39,752 nt of DNA from Methanobacteriota archaeon (GTDB lineage Archaea; Halobacteriota; Halobacteria; Halobacteriales; Halalkalicoccaceae), in assembly GCA_022561895.1 (NCBI GenBank), contig JADFQH010000002.1, positions 1-39,752 of the forward strand, written 5' to 3'. Of the stretch, positions 32,591 through 39,752 are shown in pieces. Both the position numbers and the translations under genes were made by a program. The notes under the pieces were generated by a model, which worked only from the letters and a program-made list of their open reading frames with translations, was not told the origin of the DNA and did not search any database. Every line of letters begins with the position of its first letter. Within the stretch, counting starts at the first letter, position 1.

Positions 32591-33003
32591 ATGGCGGTTG
32601 GGGCGACGCCTCCGGCATTGAAGGGAACTATGAGGACGAGACTGACGACGCTGATTCCAGCAAGATGAGCGAGGTGAATGAAACGACAGTAGATAGTTCA
32701 TCAACTGAAACGAGTGAATCGAACACCACGAATGAAACGAATGAAACGAACGAAACGAACGAAACGAAGACTAATATCAAGGACGAATGGAACGGTCGAA
32801 CGATTTACGTCCCGGACAGCATTCTTGACGACCTAGAGGATACCTATCTTGAATCGCAATTGAAGCTGCGAAAAGCGGGCCAAGCCGAGTTCAAGAAGAA
32901 CCGCCATTTCTACCCTCTCCTCGTGCAGTTTGGCGTTGAGGCGTTTTCTAACGCTGATGGTGGTGAAATTCAGACTCGGCTTTCCAACCTCAGTGATGAA
33001 TAA
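32587..33003 (+). CDS. Partner protein of parA-2 with Asn-Glu-Thr repeat
   Basis: 138 residues. The first 60 are acidic and disordered and contain a run of NET triplets encoded by the ACGAA repeat. The C-terminal domain (EWNGRTIYVPDSILDDLEDT, then LESQLKLRKAGQAEFKKNRH FYPLLVQFGVEAF) suggests a ribbon followed by helices, plausible for a dimeric DNA binder. I recognise no family. Overlap with parA-2 and matching layout with cassette 1 place it as the centromere-binding partner. Confidence 0.6.
   Translation: MNGGWGDASGIEGNYEDETDDADSSKMSEVNETTVDSSSTETSESNTTNETNETNETNETKTNIKDEWNGRTIYVPDSILDDLEDTYLESQLKLRKAGQAEFKKNRHFYPLLVQFGVEAFSNADGGEIQTRLSNLSDE
32728..32768 (+). repeat. Intragenic ACGAA repeats encoding the NET run
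   Basis: Seven ACGAA cores in 41 bases, in frame. They are the same motif, in the same orientation, as the array upstream of parA-2. Confidence 0.8.
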
Positions 33004-33033
33004 TATCGTTAGTGAGACTGAAAAAGGAGGTTT

Positions 33034-33056
33034 GGCTAGGTAGTAGAAACCTAGCC
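33034..33056 (+). terminator. Stem-loop after the cassette 2 genes
   Basis: GGCTAGGT and ACCTAGCC form a perfect 8-bp stem around a 7-base loop, 31 bp after the stop codon. No strong T-run follows, so terminator function is likely but not certain. The rest of 33060-33463 shows no gene. Confidence 0.45.
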
Positions 33057-33463
33057 GGTTATGTAAAACTGAGAAAAGCCACTATCAGAAATATCATACA
33101 GCGACATATCATTTATATCGTCCATAAATGCGAGTGTCTGGCTTCAGAGACTCTTACCCCCCAATCTCGATGATATTTCTATCACTCCTACTGATCATGG
33201 TTATGCCAACAGCCATGACTATGAATGATTAGTCGCTTGTGCTTCACAGCATATACGCGAGACAATTTATCGGAGAACAACGAATTTAGCGTGATTACTT
33301 GTCTATCTAGAATCTGATGCAGCTACTAGCGCTGGGGTAACTCCGGTCATCGATAGTCTGAAATACATGGACAACGGACTAGCACCGTATGCATCGCTCA
33401 TCTCCCGACCGTAATCGTGTTCATCCGGATGGCGGCACTATTGATCAGCCGCCACTCGATGTG

Positions 33464-34102
33464 ATGAGTGAAACGAATCTTCGCCCACAAACGCTCGCCG
33501 AGAACGCTTCCCGGTTAGAAACAGTCGTACAGTTGCTCAACCAGCCAGCACTCACTCGCGTTTATGTGTACATCTGCTACTGGGGACCGGTTACGGCCGC
33601 CGACATCATCGAGACACTGGAACTCTCGAAATCGACGACGTACGAGTACATCGATTCGCTGGTTGCTCTTGGTCTCGCTGAACGCGACGACTCAACGCGA
33701 CCACAGCAACTCACTGCTGATCCGCTCATTATTGTCGAACAGTACGTGCCGATCGTCATTACACCGACAGTTCTCCATGCACTCGCGCTGCAAGAAATCA
33801 ATGACGATGTCGCGTACTTCGTCGACCGACACGGAGTCGGGAAGCTGATCGCCGCACTTCGCGGTGCTGGCCTGAACTTCGCGGGGAAGACAACCCAGCG
33901 GATGATCGCGAACGATATCGATGTCCCAGCCGCCGAGGGAATGACCATCGTCCATGCACTGCTTCCTGCGCTCGCGGTCGGTCAGCAACGCGATCCGTAC
34001 TTCGAGCATCTCTTCCCCGATGTCCACGATCAGATCGATATTCCGTATGACTTCGACACCGATCGACTGAATCCGGACCGTTCAGTGGTTGACGGCGAGT
34101 GA
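33464..34102 (+). CDS. Winged-helix protein paired with a PIN-domain gene
   Basis: 212 residues from ATG 33464. LTRVYVYICYWGPVTAADII ETLELSKSTTYEYIDSLVAL GLAERDD is a clear winged helix. The second half (ALQEINDDVAYFVDRHGVGK LIAALRGAGLNFAGKTTQRM IA) is a helical domain without a family name that I know. It lies 4 bp before the PIN gene, the antitoxin position. ATG 33389 would add 25 residues with no family-like character. Confidence 0.65.
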   Translation: MSETNLRPQTLAENASRLETVVQLLNQPALTRVYVYICYWGPVTAADIIETLELSKSTTYEYIDSLVALGLAERDDSTRPQQLTADPLIIVEQYVPIVITPTVLHALALQEINDDVAYFVDRHGVGKLIAALRGAGLNFAGKTTQRMIANDIDVPAAEGMTIVHALLPALAVGQQRDPYFEHLFPDVHDQIDIPYDFDTDRLNPDRSVVDGE

Positions 34103-34106
34103 TCTG

Positions 34107-34637
34107 ATGGGTCGATCGTCTCCGCTGTCCACAGCGAACGCCATTCTCGTCGACGCGAACGTGTTGTTTGCGATTGGCGGCCCGCAGAATGCGAAGTATC
34201 GATCGTTCCGGCGGGAAGTCAGGCGGGCGGATGTCGTGCTCAAACTCCCACAGCGTGTTGTTGACGAACTCGGTGGTACGGGTTCGGATCGCATTCAAAC
34301 AGCTCTTGATGAGGGGTGGGTCGAGATCGTCGATGCGCCGTCGCTTCGTGATGCGGACGCCATCAACGCGAGTGATATCGCTCGGCGGACGATTGCGAAC
34401 GCTGATGATAAGCCCGAACACGAGGTCGAAAAGGCGGATACGATTCTTGCGGGCTTAGCGATTCAATATCTGGCGGACAGGAATACAGAGGGCGTCACCG
34501 TTCTGACTGGTGATACGGGGGCACAGCGTGGGATCGAGGCCGCGGTCCGGACCCATGGCTATGAGGACTCGATCGCCATCTACAATCTCTACGATATCAT
34601 TGGCGACGACCCCGACGACTCGCTCACGATCATTTAG
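34107..34637 (+). CDS. PIN-domain protein (probable VapC-like toxin)
   Basis: 176 residues. AILVDANVLFAIGG supplies the first acidic residue of the PIN RNase site, KLPQRVVDELGG the second region, EKADTILAGLAIQYL the third, and VTVLTGDTGAQRG the last Asp. It is probably a Mg-dependent RNase in a toxin-antitoxin pair with the winged-helix gene before it, and it is larger than typical VapC (about 130 residues). Start ATG 34107; ATG 34089 overlaps the previous gene. Confidence 0.65.
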   Translation: MGRSSPLSTANAILVDANVLFAIGGPQNAKYRSFRREVRRADVVLKLPQRVVDELGGTGSDRIQTALDEGWVEIVDAPSLRDADAINASDIARRTIANADDKPEHEVEKADTILAGLAIQYLADRNTEGVTVLTGDTGAQRGIEAAVRTHGYEDSIAIYNLYDIIGDDPDDSLTII

Positions 34638-34695
34638 CGTGGTCGCCTCAGAGAGACTGAACGCTTTATTAAGTCGTGATCGTTGTGGAGCGGTT

Positions 34696-35991
34696 CTATC
34701 CTTCGAATGCAGCCGCGAGGCGCTCGCGCATATGATCGCGACGAAGTGTCCGGAGACGTTCATCGGAGAGATAGTTTTGGAGGACGACCTCAGGACTCGA
34801 ACTGCCTTGTTCGGCAGCGATCTCGTCGATTCCCTCGAGAACGATATCGAGTGCTGAGGAGTAGGCGTCGTACCAGAAACGCCGTCCCATTTGGGGGACG
34901 GGCTTTTCGCCATCGATCTCGGTCGGGAGGTTGGCGCGCTCTGCGAGATCGTTGAACCAGTTGAGGATCGTCTGGCGGCTTCGATGGCCTGTTTGGGAGG
35001 CAGGCGATGGAAATAGATAGCCGTTCCAGTCATCATCATCGACCATCGTCGCAAGCCGGTCTTCGAGTACGTCGCGACCGTAGAGCAACGATACTTGCCC
35101 TGGGCCGTTCTTCCGTACCTCGAACGCGATATGAGGGACCGCTGTGTTTGGCTGATCAAGCACGAACTGCGAGCGATGAAGGGCAGCTACTTCCCCAGAC
35201 CGGAGGCCCCATGCGCACAGCGCGAGTATCATGATCCGCTCGCAGTCATCTTCGGCGGCGGCGTAGAGGGAACGGACGTGATTTACGGAAAGCCGTGGAT
35301 TGTCTCCGTTTTCCGTCTGCCAATTAAACTCCTCGTTAAGGTCCGCAGCAGGGTTGACGCCCGCGCGTTTGCGCCGAACTAAGTGGGCATACCAGTTGTC
35401 CACGACACGGTGGATCCGCCGCTTGGTCTGGCCGCCGTCGAGGTCCTCATGAAGCCGATCGAACGTGGCCCAGCAGTCATCGACAGTTTCGTAGGCTGGG
35501 ATGTTGCTATCGCGAGCGATAGCAGAGACGAGATCCTCGGTGTCATTGGCTGTGGCGTACGTACGGACATACCGAGCGAGTCGGTAGCGGAGCGTGTTGA
35601 TCGAGGACTCGCTGAGACCACCGCGGCGACGACGTGACTCGAGAAAGGATTCAAGCGCGTCGATCGTCGGCTTGTGCTCGATACCCCAGTCGTATCCGCT
35701 GTCAGCTTCTTCGAGACCGAGATCGTGGTCCCAGAACTGGGAGAACGTCCGGTCGTGGTGTTCTCTAAGCGCGTATACGAGTGTCCGAAAATCGTGCTCG
35801 CGAAGCCAGTCGTGGGTCGGGCGCTCGGTTTCAGGATCGAGTCCATCGTCTCGCATCGTTGGCGCAATGACCTCCCAGTAGGCGTCAGTGAGTTCGTCGA
35901 GTGAAAGCAGTGTCCATCTGATTTTGTCTGCTCGTTGTTCGGATGGTATTGACGCGACCTGATCGGTGTTGCTCGTATTATTTGCCTTCAT
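34696..35991 (-). CDS. Tyrosine recombinase / integrase (full length)
   Basis: 431 residues. A SAM-like core-binding domain is at about residues 105-220 (ALESFLESRRRRGGLSESSI NTLRYRLARYV). The catalytic domain follows with Arg in LALCAWGLRSGEVAAL, a lysine in FEVRKNGPG, the box PQMGRRFWYDAY in place of HxxR, and the nucleophile in VVLQNYLSDER. This subtype is common in haloarchaeal plasmids and proviruses. The missing His of the HxxR box is typical of the subtype rather than damage, as far as I recall. It is convergent with the PIN gene. Confidence 0.8.
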   Translation of the reverse strand: MKANNTSNTDQVASIPSEQRADKIRWTLLSLDELTDAYWEVIAPTMRDDGLDPETERPTHDWLREHDFRTLVYALREHHDRTFSQFWDHDLGLEEADSGYDWGIEHKPTIDALESFLESRRRRGGLSESSINTLRYRLARYVRTYATANDTEDLVSAIARDSNIPAYETVDDCWATFDRLHEDLDGGQTKRRIHRVVDNWYAHLVRRKRAGVNPAADLNEEFNWQTENGDNPRLSVNHVRSLYAAAEDDCERIMILALCAWGLRSGEVAALHRSQFVLDQPNTAVPHIAFEVRKNGPGQVSLLYGRDVLEDRLATMVDDDDWNGYLFPSPASQTGHRSRQTILNWFNDLAERANLPTEIDGEKPVPQMGRRFWYDAYSSALDIVLEGIDEIAAEQGSSSPEVVLQNYLSDERLRTLRRDHMRERLAAAFEG

Positions 35992-36093
35992 CTACGTTCC
36001 AGTACCGCAATTCACGATTAATACTACCCTACTGTCTTCCATAGCGAATCTACGACTGACATCGTCAGTCGTTAAGATATTTTATTAATTGTA

Positions 36094-36342
36094 TTATAGT
36101 TGTTGTGGATGGTCAGACCGTCTCCGGTAAGGGATACGCACCTCGGTCGCAACGGTGGTCCGATTCGGCAAGAGTTCATCGACATCAACCACAAAGACGG
36201 TCTCGCCGAACAGTGCCATACTCCCAAGACCGCACGCAACTTCAACGCGGTCGAGTTCATGTTCAACGTAGGCCATCACACTCTCGACTGGCCACGAGAA
36301 TACTGAGGACAGTGTTCGAGGCCTCGGTATTGCGATCCTCAA
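36094..36342 (-). CDS. Possible small hypothetical protein or gene fragment
   Basis: 82 codons on the minus strand reading SVMAYVEHELDRVEVACGLG and ALFGETVFVVDVDELLPNRT, with the residue balance of a real soluble protein rather than an antisense frame. It has no recognisable family or ribosome site, and the plus strand is also open. The rest of 35992-36488 holds only the promoter of the next gene, with TAAGTTAG repeated twice near 36413-36437. Confidence 0.3.
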   Translation of the reverse strand: MRIAIPRPRTLSSVFSWPVESVMAYVEHELDRVEVACGLGSMALFGETVFVVDVDELLPNRTTVATEVRIPYRRRSDHPQQL

Positions 36343-36460
36343 CGCAACGATGATCGGAGTATGCGTTCCTTCTCATGTCGATCACAGCGACTGTCCCATC
36401 TCTTAGCCCAAAATAAGTTAGCCCACACTAAGTTAGGATATACTATCTAAATCGACTATG

Positions 36461-36469
36461 TTATATACA
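36461..36469 (+). promoter_or_regulatory. TATA box of the DUF234 ATPase gene
   Basis: TTATATACA is centred 25 bp before ATG 36489, giving a leaderless transcript. Confidence 0.55.
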
Positions 36470-36488
36470 AGGGATACAAACAGCGTCT

Positions 36489-37898
36489 ATGCTCCCCTTC
36501 GTCAACCGCGAAGCTGAGTTACATAGACTCCACGAGTTGTATGACAGTGACAGGCCGGAACTCGCAGTCGTTTTCGGGCGCCGTCGAATGGGGAAAACGC
36601 GCCTCGTCCTCGAATCAATCATTGAGTACGATAACGCAGTCTATCATCAAGCAGCACACGGCACTGCGGAGCAACAACTTGAAGCGTTTATTCACGATAC
36701 AGCAGAGACGTTCCCCGGAATAACACGTATTCGTCGCGACTGGGAACAGCTTCTCGGGTATCTTGCCGAGCAGAACGCGATCGTTATCATCGACGAATTC
36801 CCGTATCTCGTCGCCGAAACCAACGAACTCCCCTCTCTCATCCAACGAATCTGGGATCACGAAGTCGAAGGAACCGCAACGACGTTCGTGCTAACCGGCT
36901 CAGCTATCGGGATGATGCATGAGGTTGCGATCGACGGCAGTGCACCGCTATTCGGTCGATTATCAAAACAACCAAACGGGAAACTCAACATCGGTCCGCT
37001 CCCGTTCGCTGACGCGATGACGTTTTTCCCTACCTACGATCCGGTCGATCAAGTCCTGGCGTACGGGATCTTCGGTGGAACACCGGAGTACCTTCGCGCA
37101 ATCGATGATTCACAATCTCTCAAAGAGAACGTCACTACCACACTGCTACAACGAGCTGGGAGTCTTCATGAGGAACCGGAAGACGTCCTGTATCGAGAGG
37201 TGAAAGAGGTCAATCGGTACTTCGCAGTACTCAAAGCGATGGCTGAAGGGAATCGACAGGTCAACGAAATCGCCCAGGCTGCAGGGATTGCCCATGGGAG
37301 CAGTGGGTATTACCTCGACCGTCTCAAGGAGCTGCGGATCATCACTCGATCGTACCCGATCACGGTTGACCCGGCACGGAGTCGGAAAGGTCGGTACCAC
37401 ATTCGTGACCCGCTGTTTCGCTTCTGGTTCCGGTTTGTCTACGGGCGAACTGCACGATACGAGGTGTACGGACCGGACGGATACGATGATCTCATCGCAC
37501 CGGAACTCCCTGATTTTGTGAGTCCCACCTTTGAGGAACTGTGTCAGCGCTCAGTCTTGTACACGTATGGTGAGATGTATAAATTTACTGAAAAACCAGG
37601 CAACTGGTGGGATGGGAACGGACATGAGATCGATATTGTCGCTCCGACCGGGGACGAAACACTGCTTGTCGGCGAAGCGAAATTCCAACACCAGCCCCTC
37701 AGCTATGACGTTCTTGCACAGTTAGAGCAGGAAGCATCCTTAGTTGACTGGTCACCATCGAATGGAGGCTCTCGGGCGTACGAATACGCGTTGTTCAGCC
37801 GAAGCGGATTCACCAGCTCTGTTCAGGAGGCTGCTGATGACCGAACCGACCTTCGACTCTTCAACGTTGAAGATGTCGTGAACACCCTTTCGGGGTAG
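36489..37898 (+). CDS. Archaeal AAA ATPase with C-terminal DUF234 nuclease-like domain
   Basis: 469 residues. NREAELHRLHELY starts the domain, Walker A is the variant GRRRMGKTRLV, and Walker B is NAIVIIDEFPYL. A winged helix (VNEIAQAAGIAHGSSGYYLD RLKEL) lies in the middle. The C-terminal DUF234 part has HEIDIVAP and LLVGEAKF, the E-x-D and E-x-K of a PD-(D/E)xK nuclease fold. The family is very common in archaeal accessory regions; its function is not settled, and a role in mobile-element biology or defence has been proposed. It is a single gene with its own promoter. Confidence 0.8.
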   Translation: MLPFVNREAELHRLHELYDSDRPELAVVFGRRRMGKTRLVLESIIEYDNAVYHQAAHGTAEQQLEAFIHDTAETFPGITRIRRDWEQLLGYLAEQNAIVIIDEFPYLVAETNELPSLIQRIWDHEVEGTATTFVLTGSAIGMMHEVAIDGSAPLFGRLSKQPNGKLNIGPLPFADAMTFFPTYDPVDQVLAYGIFGGTPEYLRAIDDSQSLKENVTTTLLQRAGSLHEEPEDVLYREVKEVNRYFAVLKAMAEGNRQVNEIAQAAGIAHGSSGYYLDRLKELRIITRSYPITVDPARSRKGRYHIRDPLFRFWFRFVYGRTARYEVYGPDGYDDLIAPELPDFVSPTFEELCQRSVLYTYGEMYKFTEKPGNWWDGNGHEIDIVAPTGDETLLVGEAKFQHQPLSYDVLAQLEQEASLVDWSPSNGGSRAYEYALFSRSGFTSSVQEAADDRTDLRLFNVEDVVNTLSG

Positions 37899-37903
37899 CC
37901 ACG

Positions 37904-38216
37904 TCACGTCAATTCTTCTGTCTGCGTTCCTGAAACGTGACTTGGAGCAGGACCTGTTTCTGCGTACTGTTCAGCGAGTTCACCCTCCTCGGCACTAAAC
38001 TCGAGAACCGGTTCGACGAGCGTGAGACTAAGCACTGAATATTCGTAGACGAATCGGATTGGAGCGTATCGAGGATTGAGAGTGTTGTCGGACTTTCGCT
38101 GTTGCTTCGCTCAGCTTTTCATATGGTCGTTTCTTCGTCCTGTACGCAAAATAAGACACCGGATTCGAGTGAAGAAGCCGCCGTGCTGTGGTCTGGGGTC
38201 GATCTAAGAGTTGCAT
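37904..38216 (-). pseudogene. Frameshifted gene remnant
   Basis: The minus strand reads QLLDRPQTTARRLLHSNPVS YFAYRTKKRPYEKLSEATAK in one frame, then LVEPVLEFSAEEGELAEQYA ETGPAPSHVSGTQTEEL to a stop in another. Both pieces look like real protein, so one frameshift near 38035 would join them. The family is not recognised. The remaining sequence to 38447 shows nothing else. Confidence 0.35.
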
Positions 38217-38447
38217 TTTCGTGTGGTAGAGCGTTTTAATAAGATATTATATGGTTTTTGTGCTTGTACAGACGGGCACAGTCTCACAAAAGACCGATTC
38301 AAAACACCGAAATATGCGTGAAGAGAATAAACTTTATAGTGCTATATCAAAATTCCCACCTGCCGCTGCGAATGCCCCGGAATCTATGCACGAGAGCGGT
38401 GCTGAAGCAGGATTTAGGGGGTGCAAGGACCCTCAATTTACTGGTCG

Positions 38448-38481
38448 GCAACTGCCACTCACCCCGCTGAGTGGCAGTTGC
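38448..38481. other. Perfect 14-bp hairpin near the transposase end
   Basis: GCAACTGCCACTCA and TGAGTGGCAGTTGC pair perfectly around a 6-base loop. It lies 72 bp after the transposase stop and may be a transcription terminator or mark the border of the insertion sequence. Confidence 0.6.
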
Positions 38482-38553
38482 TTACGGTCTGGACGAAAAT
38501 TTTGATCAGCTGGACAGTGATTCCTCTACGGAGGGGCTTGCCCAGAGCGGGTT

Positions 38554-39435
38554 CTACAGCACTGCGATCAACCTCCGTCGAAGGAAGCCACGAAACCGCG
38601 GGGCGATCACCCGCGGTTTCGTGCGGAATTCAACGACACCTAACGAAAGTTGCACTAAGAGGTCCACAAGCAACCACATATCGTACAACAGCATCGCGAA
38701 GCCGAAGTGGAACAACCGCACTGCGTACTCTTTCGATGTCGTCCACGGTGCGAAGTCTTTGATACCGCCGTAGGCGGTTTCAATCCCACCACGTCGGCTG
38801 TAGCGATTGATTCTGTAGCGAGTTTGGCGCCGATCAAGACCAATCTCGTCGTTTACGTCGAGATTGGTCAGAAACGGTTGGTAATGATCGCGATCCTCAT
38901 CCGGTGGGAGGACAACGAGCGTCGTCTCAGCTCTGGTTTTTCTCCGTCCACCTTTCACAGGACCATAGAATCTGTAGTCGTCCTTGACAGTAACTTCGTT
39001 GTTCATGCGCGCGATGAGGCGCTTGACGCGCTCATCGCGCCGCGCTGGGATCACGTAGAACAGCCCACGCTGTTCAAGTGCGTCGACAACGTCCGCGGCG
39101 TGAAACTCCATGTCAGCGAAGACGCGATAGACGCTCAGGTTGGCGCGATCTTCGACAATATCGACGAGCTGGCGGACAACGCCGCCAGCTCGGTAGGATT
39201 TCTCCTTCCCACGGTAGTCCTTAGGATCGTGGTCGTCGGCGTCACCGATCGGGAGCATCGCCGCGGTGAACAGCACGTTATCGCCGACGATGCTCGCTGT
39301 CGCAACCATGTGACACCAGTCATACGATTTGTCCTCTGGTACGCCCTGCACTCGAACGAGTTCGTCGCGTTCGCCGTAGTAGGCGATGTACGTGATGTCG
39401 ATCGCAATCATGGCTGGTCGTTCAAACTCGATGTA
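38554..39435 (-). CDS. DDE transposase (IS4/IS5-like), 5'-truncated by the right-hand join
   Basis: About 293 residues remain. MIAIDITYIAYYGE holds the first Asp, RVFADMEFHAADVVDAL the second, and RRGGIETAYGGIKDF the Glu with the Y-x2-G-x2-K-type spacing of IS4-like transposases. The protein ends FRTKPRVIAPRFRGFLRRRL. The N-terminal helix-turn-helix region is absent because the sequence becomes bacterial after 39435. The first ATG in frame is 39411, but YIEFERPA precedes it and reads as native, so the true start is lost. Confidence 0.75.
   Translation of the reverse strand, partial: YIEFERPAMIAIDITYIAYYGERDELVRVQGVPEDKSYDWCHMVATASIVGDNVLFTAAMLPIGDADDHDPKDYRGKEKSYRAGGVVRQLVDIVEDRANLSVYRVFADMEFHAADVVDALEQRGLFYVIPARRDERVKRLIARMNNEVTVKDDYRFYGPVKGGRRKTRAETTLVVLPPDEDRDHYQPFLTNLDVNDEIGLDRRQTRYRINRYSRRGGIETAYGGIKDFAPWTTSKEYAVRLFHFGFAMLLYDMWLLVDLLVQLSLGVVEFRTKPRVIAPRFRGFLRRRLIAVL
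38589..38623. other. Perfect 14-bp hairpin inside the transposase 3' end
   Basis: CACGAAACCGCGGG and CCCGCGGTTTCGTG pair perfectly around GCGATCA, within the last 25 codons of the transposase. It could limit read-through transcription into or out of the element. Confidence 0.6.
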
Positions 39436-39471
39436 GGGCTGCGGCCCGCGTCGTGACGCGGGCCGCAGCCC
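39436..39471. other. Perfect inverted repeat at the right-hand join
   Basis: GGGCTGCGGCCCGCGTC (39436-39452) and its exact reverse complement (39455-39471) are separated by GT. Left of it is archaeal transposase; right of it is GC-rich bacterial coding sequence that already includes the right arm in frame. A fold-back palindrome at a switch of organism points to a chimeric or hairpin artefact. Confidence 0.7.
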
Positions 39472-39476
39472 AGGTC

Positions 39477-39752
39477 ATGGTGCGCGAGGCCGAGGCGCTG
39501 CTGCCCGAGGCCTACTACTGCGCCCAGGACCACAACCCTTACCTGATCGCCGACGACCCGGACCTGCCGGCCACCCACCCGCGCAACCGGGCCCAGGTGA
39601 GCGACAAGGGCTGCATCGCCCATGACCTCTTCGCCGAAGACTCGGCCTTGCGCGCGCTCTACGACTGGCCCCGCTTGCGCGCCTTCATCGCGGCGGTGCA
39701 GGGGGTGGCGCGGCTCTATCCCTACGCCGACCCGCTCGCCTCGCTCAACCTC
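39477..39752 (+). CDS. Bacterial gene fragment, 2OG-Fe(II) oxygenase/ArpA-like
   Basis: An open frame runs from at least 39432 through the window end; the first ATG is 39477, which need not be the real start. It reads ALLPEAYYCAQDHNPYLIAD then DPDLPATHPRNRAQVSDKGC and AFIAAVQGVARLYPYADPLA SLNL, which resembles the middle of ArpA/HalD-type 2-oxoglutarate, Fe(II)-dependent oxygenases or halogenases. Codon use and GC content are much higher than in the archaeal part, and the protein is not acidic like its neighbours. Truncated at both ends; the family call is from memory of motif style. Confidence 0.4.
   Translation, partial: MVREAEALLPEAYYCAQDHNPYLIADDPDLPATHPRNRAQVSDKGCIAHDLFAEDSALRALYDWPRLRAFIAAVQGVARLYPYADPLASLNL

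Noticed and set aside
38380..38447. Possible tRNA or attachment site near the transposase
   Set aside because: No cloverleaf can be folded by eye, and no TTCRA T-loop motif is present. No convincing tRNA was seen elsewhere in the window.

Overview
The window is almost entirely haloarchaeal DNA (about 303-39435), with short unrelated bacterial pieces joined at both ends. Evidence for a haloarchaeon: very acidic proteins, Tat/lipobox secretion, TATA boxes about 26 bp upstream of start codons (leaderless genes), an Orc1/Cdc6 initiator, a bacterio-opsin-activator-type regulator, and haloarchaeal TnpB, IS and integrase remains. The genus cannot be told from what I can see. Bases 1-330 encode the end of a bacterial PBP1A and 39477-39752 a piece of a bacterial oxygenase-like gene. 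Both joins look like assembly or library chimeras, so gene order should not be trusted across them.

Layout, left to right. 303-1658: start of an Orc1/Cdc6 gene and a probable replication origin with a 31-bp perfect inverted repeat and a polypurine tract. 1659-8252: an asparagine-synthase-like gene and a three-gene ABC importer (thiamine-type binding protein, double permease, ATPase); three of these four genes carry in-frame tandem repeats. 8272-10019: a small winged-helix protein, a UspA protein, a relic of an IS200/IS605 TnpB element, a row of three hairpins, an AzlD fragment and a small membrane protein.

10087-25396, all on the minus strand: a large respiratory cluster for a type II DMSO-reductase-family molybdoenzyme. 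In transcription order it has a sulfite-oxidase-like domain protein, an Mrp-like ATPase without CxxC, the Tat-exported catalytic subunit, then two inserted toxin-antitoxin-like modules (MNT/HEPN and wHTH/MazF). After these come the NarH-like beta subunit, a TorD chaperone, a second ferredoxin-type subunit, an NrfD membrane subunit, a small membrane protein, a canonical Mrp, a DmsR/NarO-like regulator and a small ferredoxin-N-domain protein. Three copies of one promoter palindrome mark the transcription units (25434, 17244, 10340), so they are probably one regulon for anaerobic respiration. The catalytic and beta subunits are split by the inserted modules, and the 3' end of the catalytic gene is duplicated inside that insert.

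25627-39435: an accessory, plasmid-like region. It holds a tiny Cys-rich protein, a MazF/AbrB pair, a DUF2061 membrane protein, two ParA-plus-partner cassettes each behind its own repeat array, an integrase relic, a dihydropyrimidinase-like gene, a wHTH/PIN pair, a full-length tyrosine recombinase, a DUF234 ATPase and a truncated DDE transposase. The most unusual signal is cassette 2, where the repeat (ACGAA core) upstream of parA recurs inside the partner gene and there encodes an Asn-Glu-Thr run.
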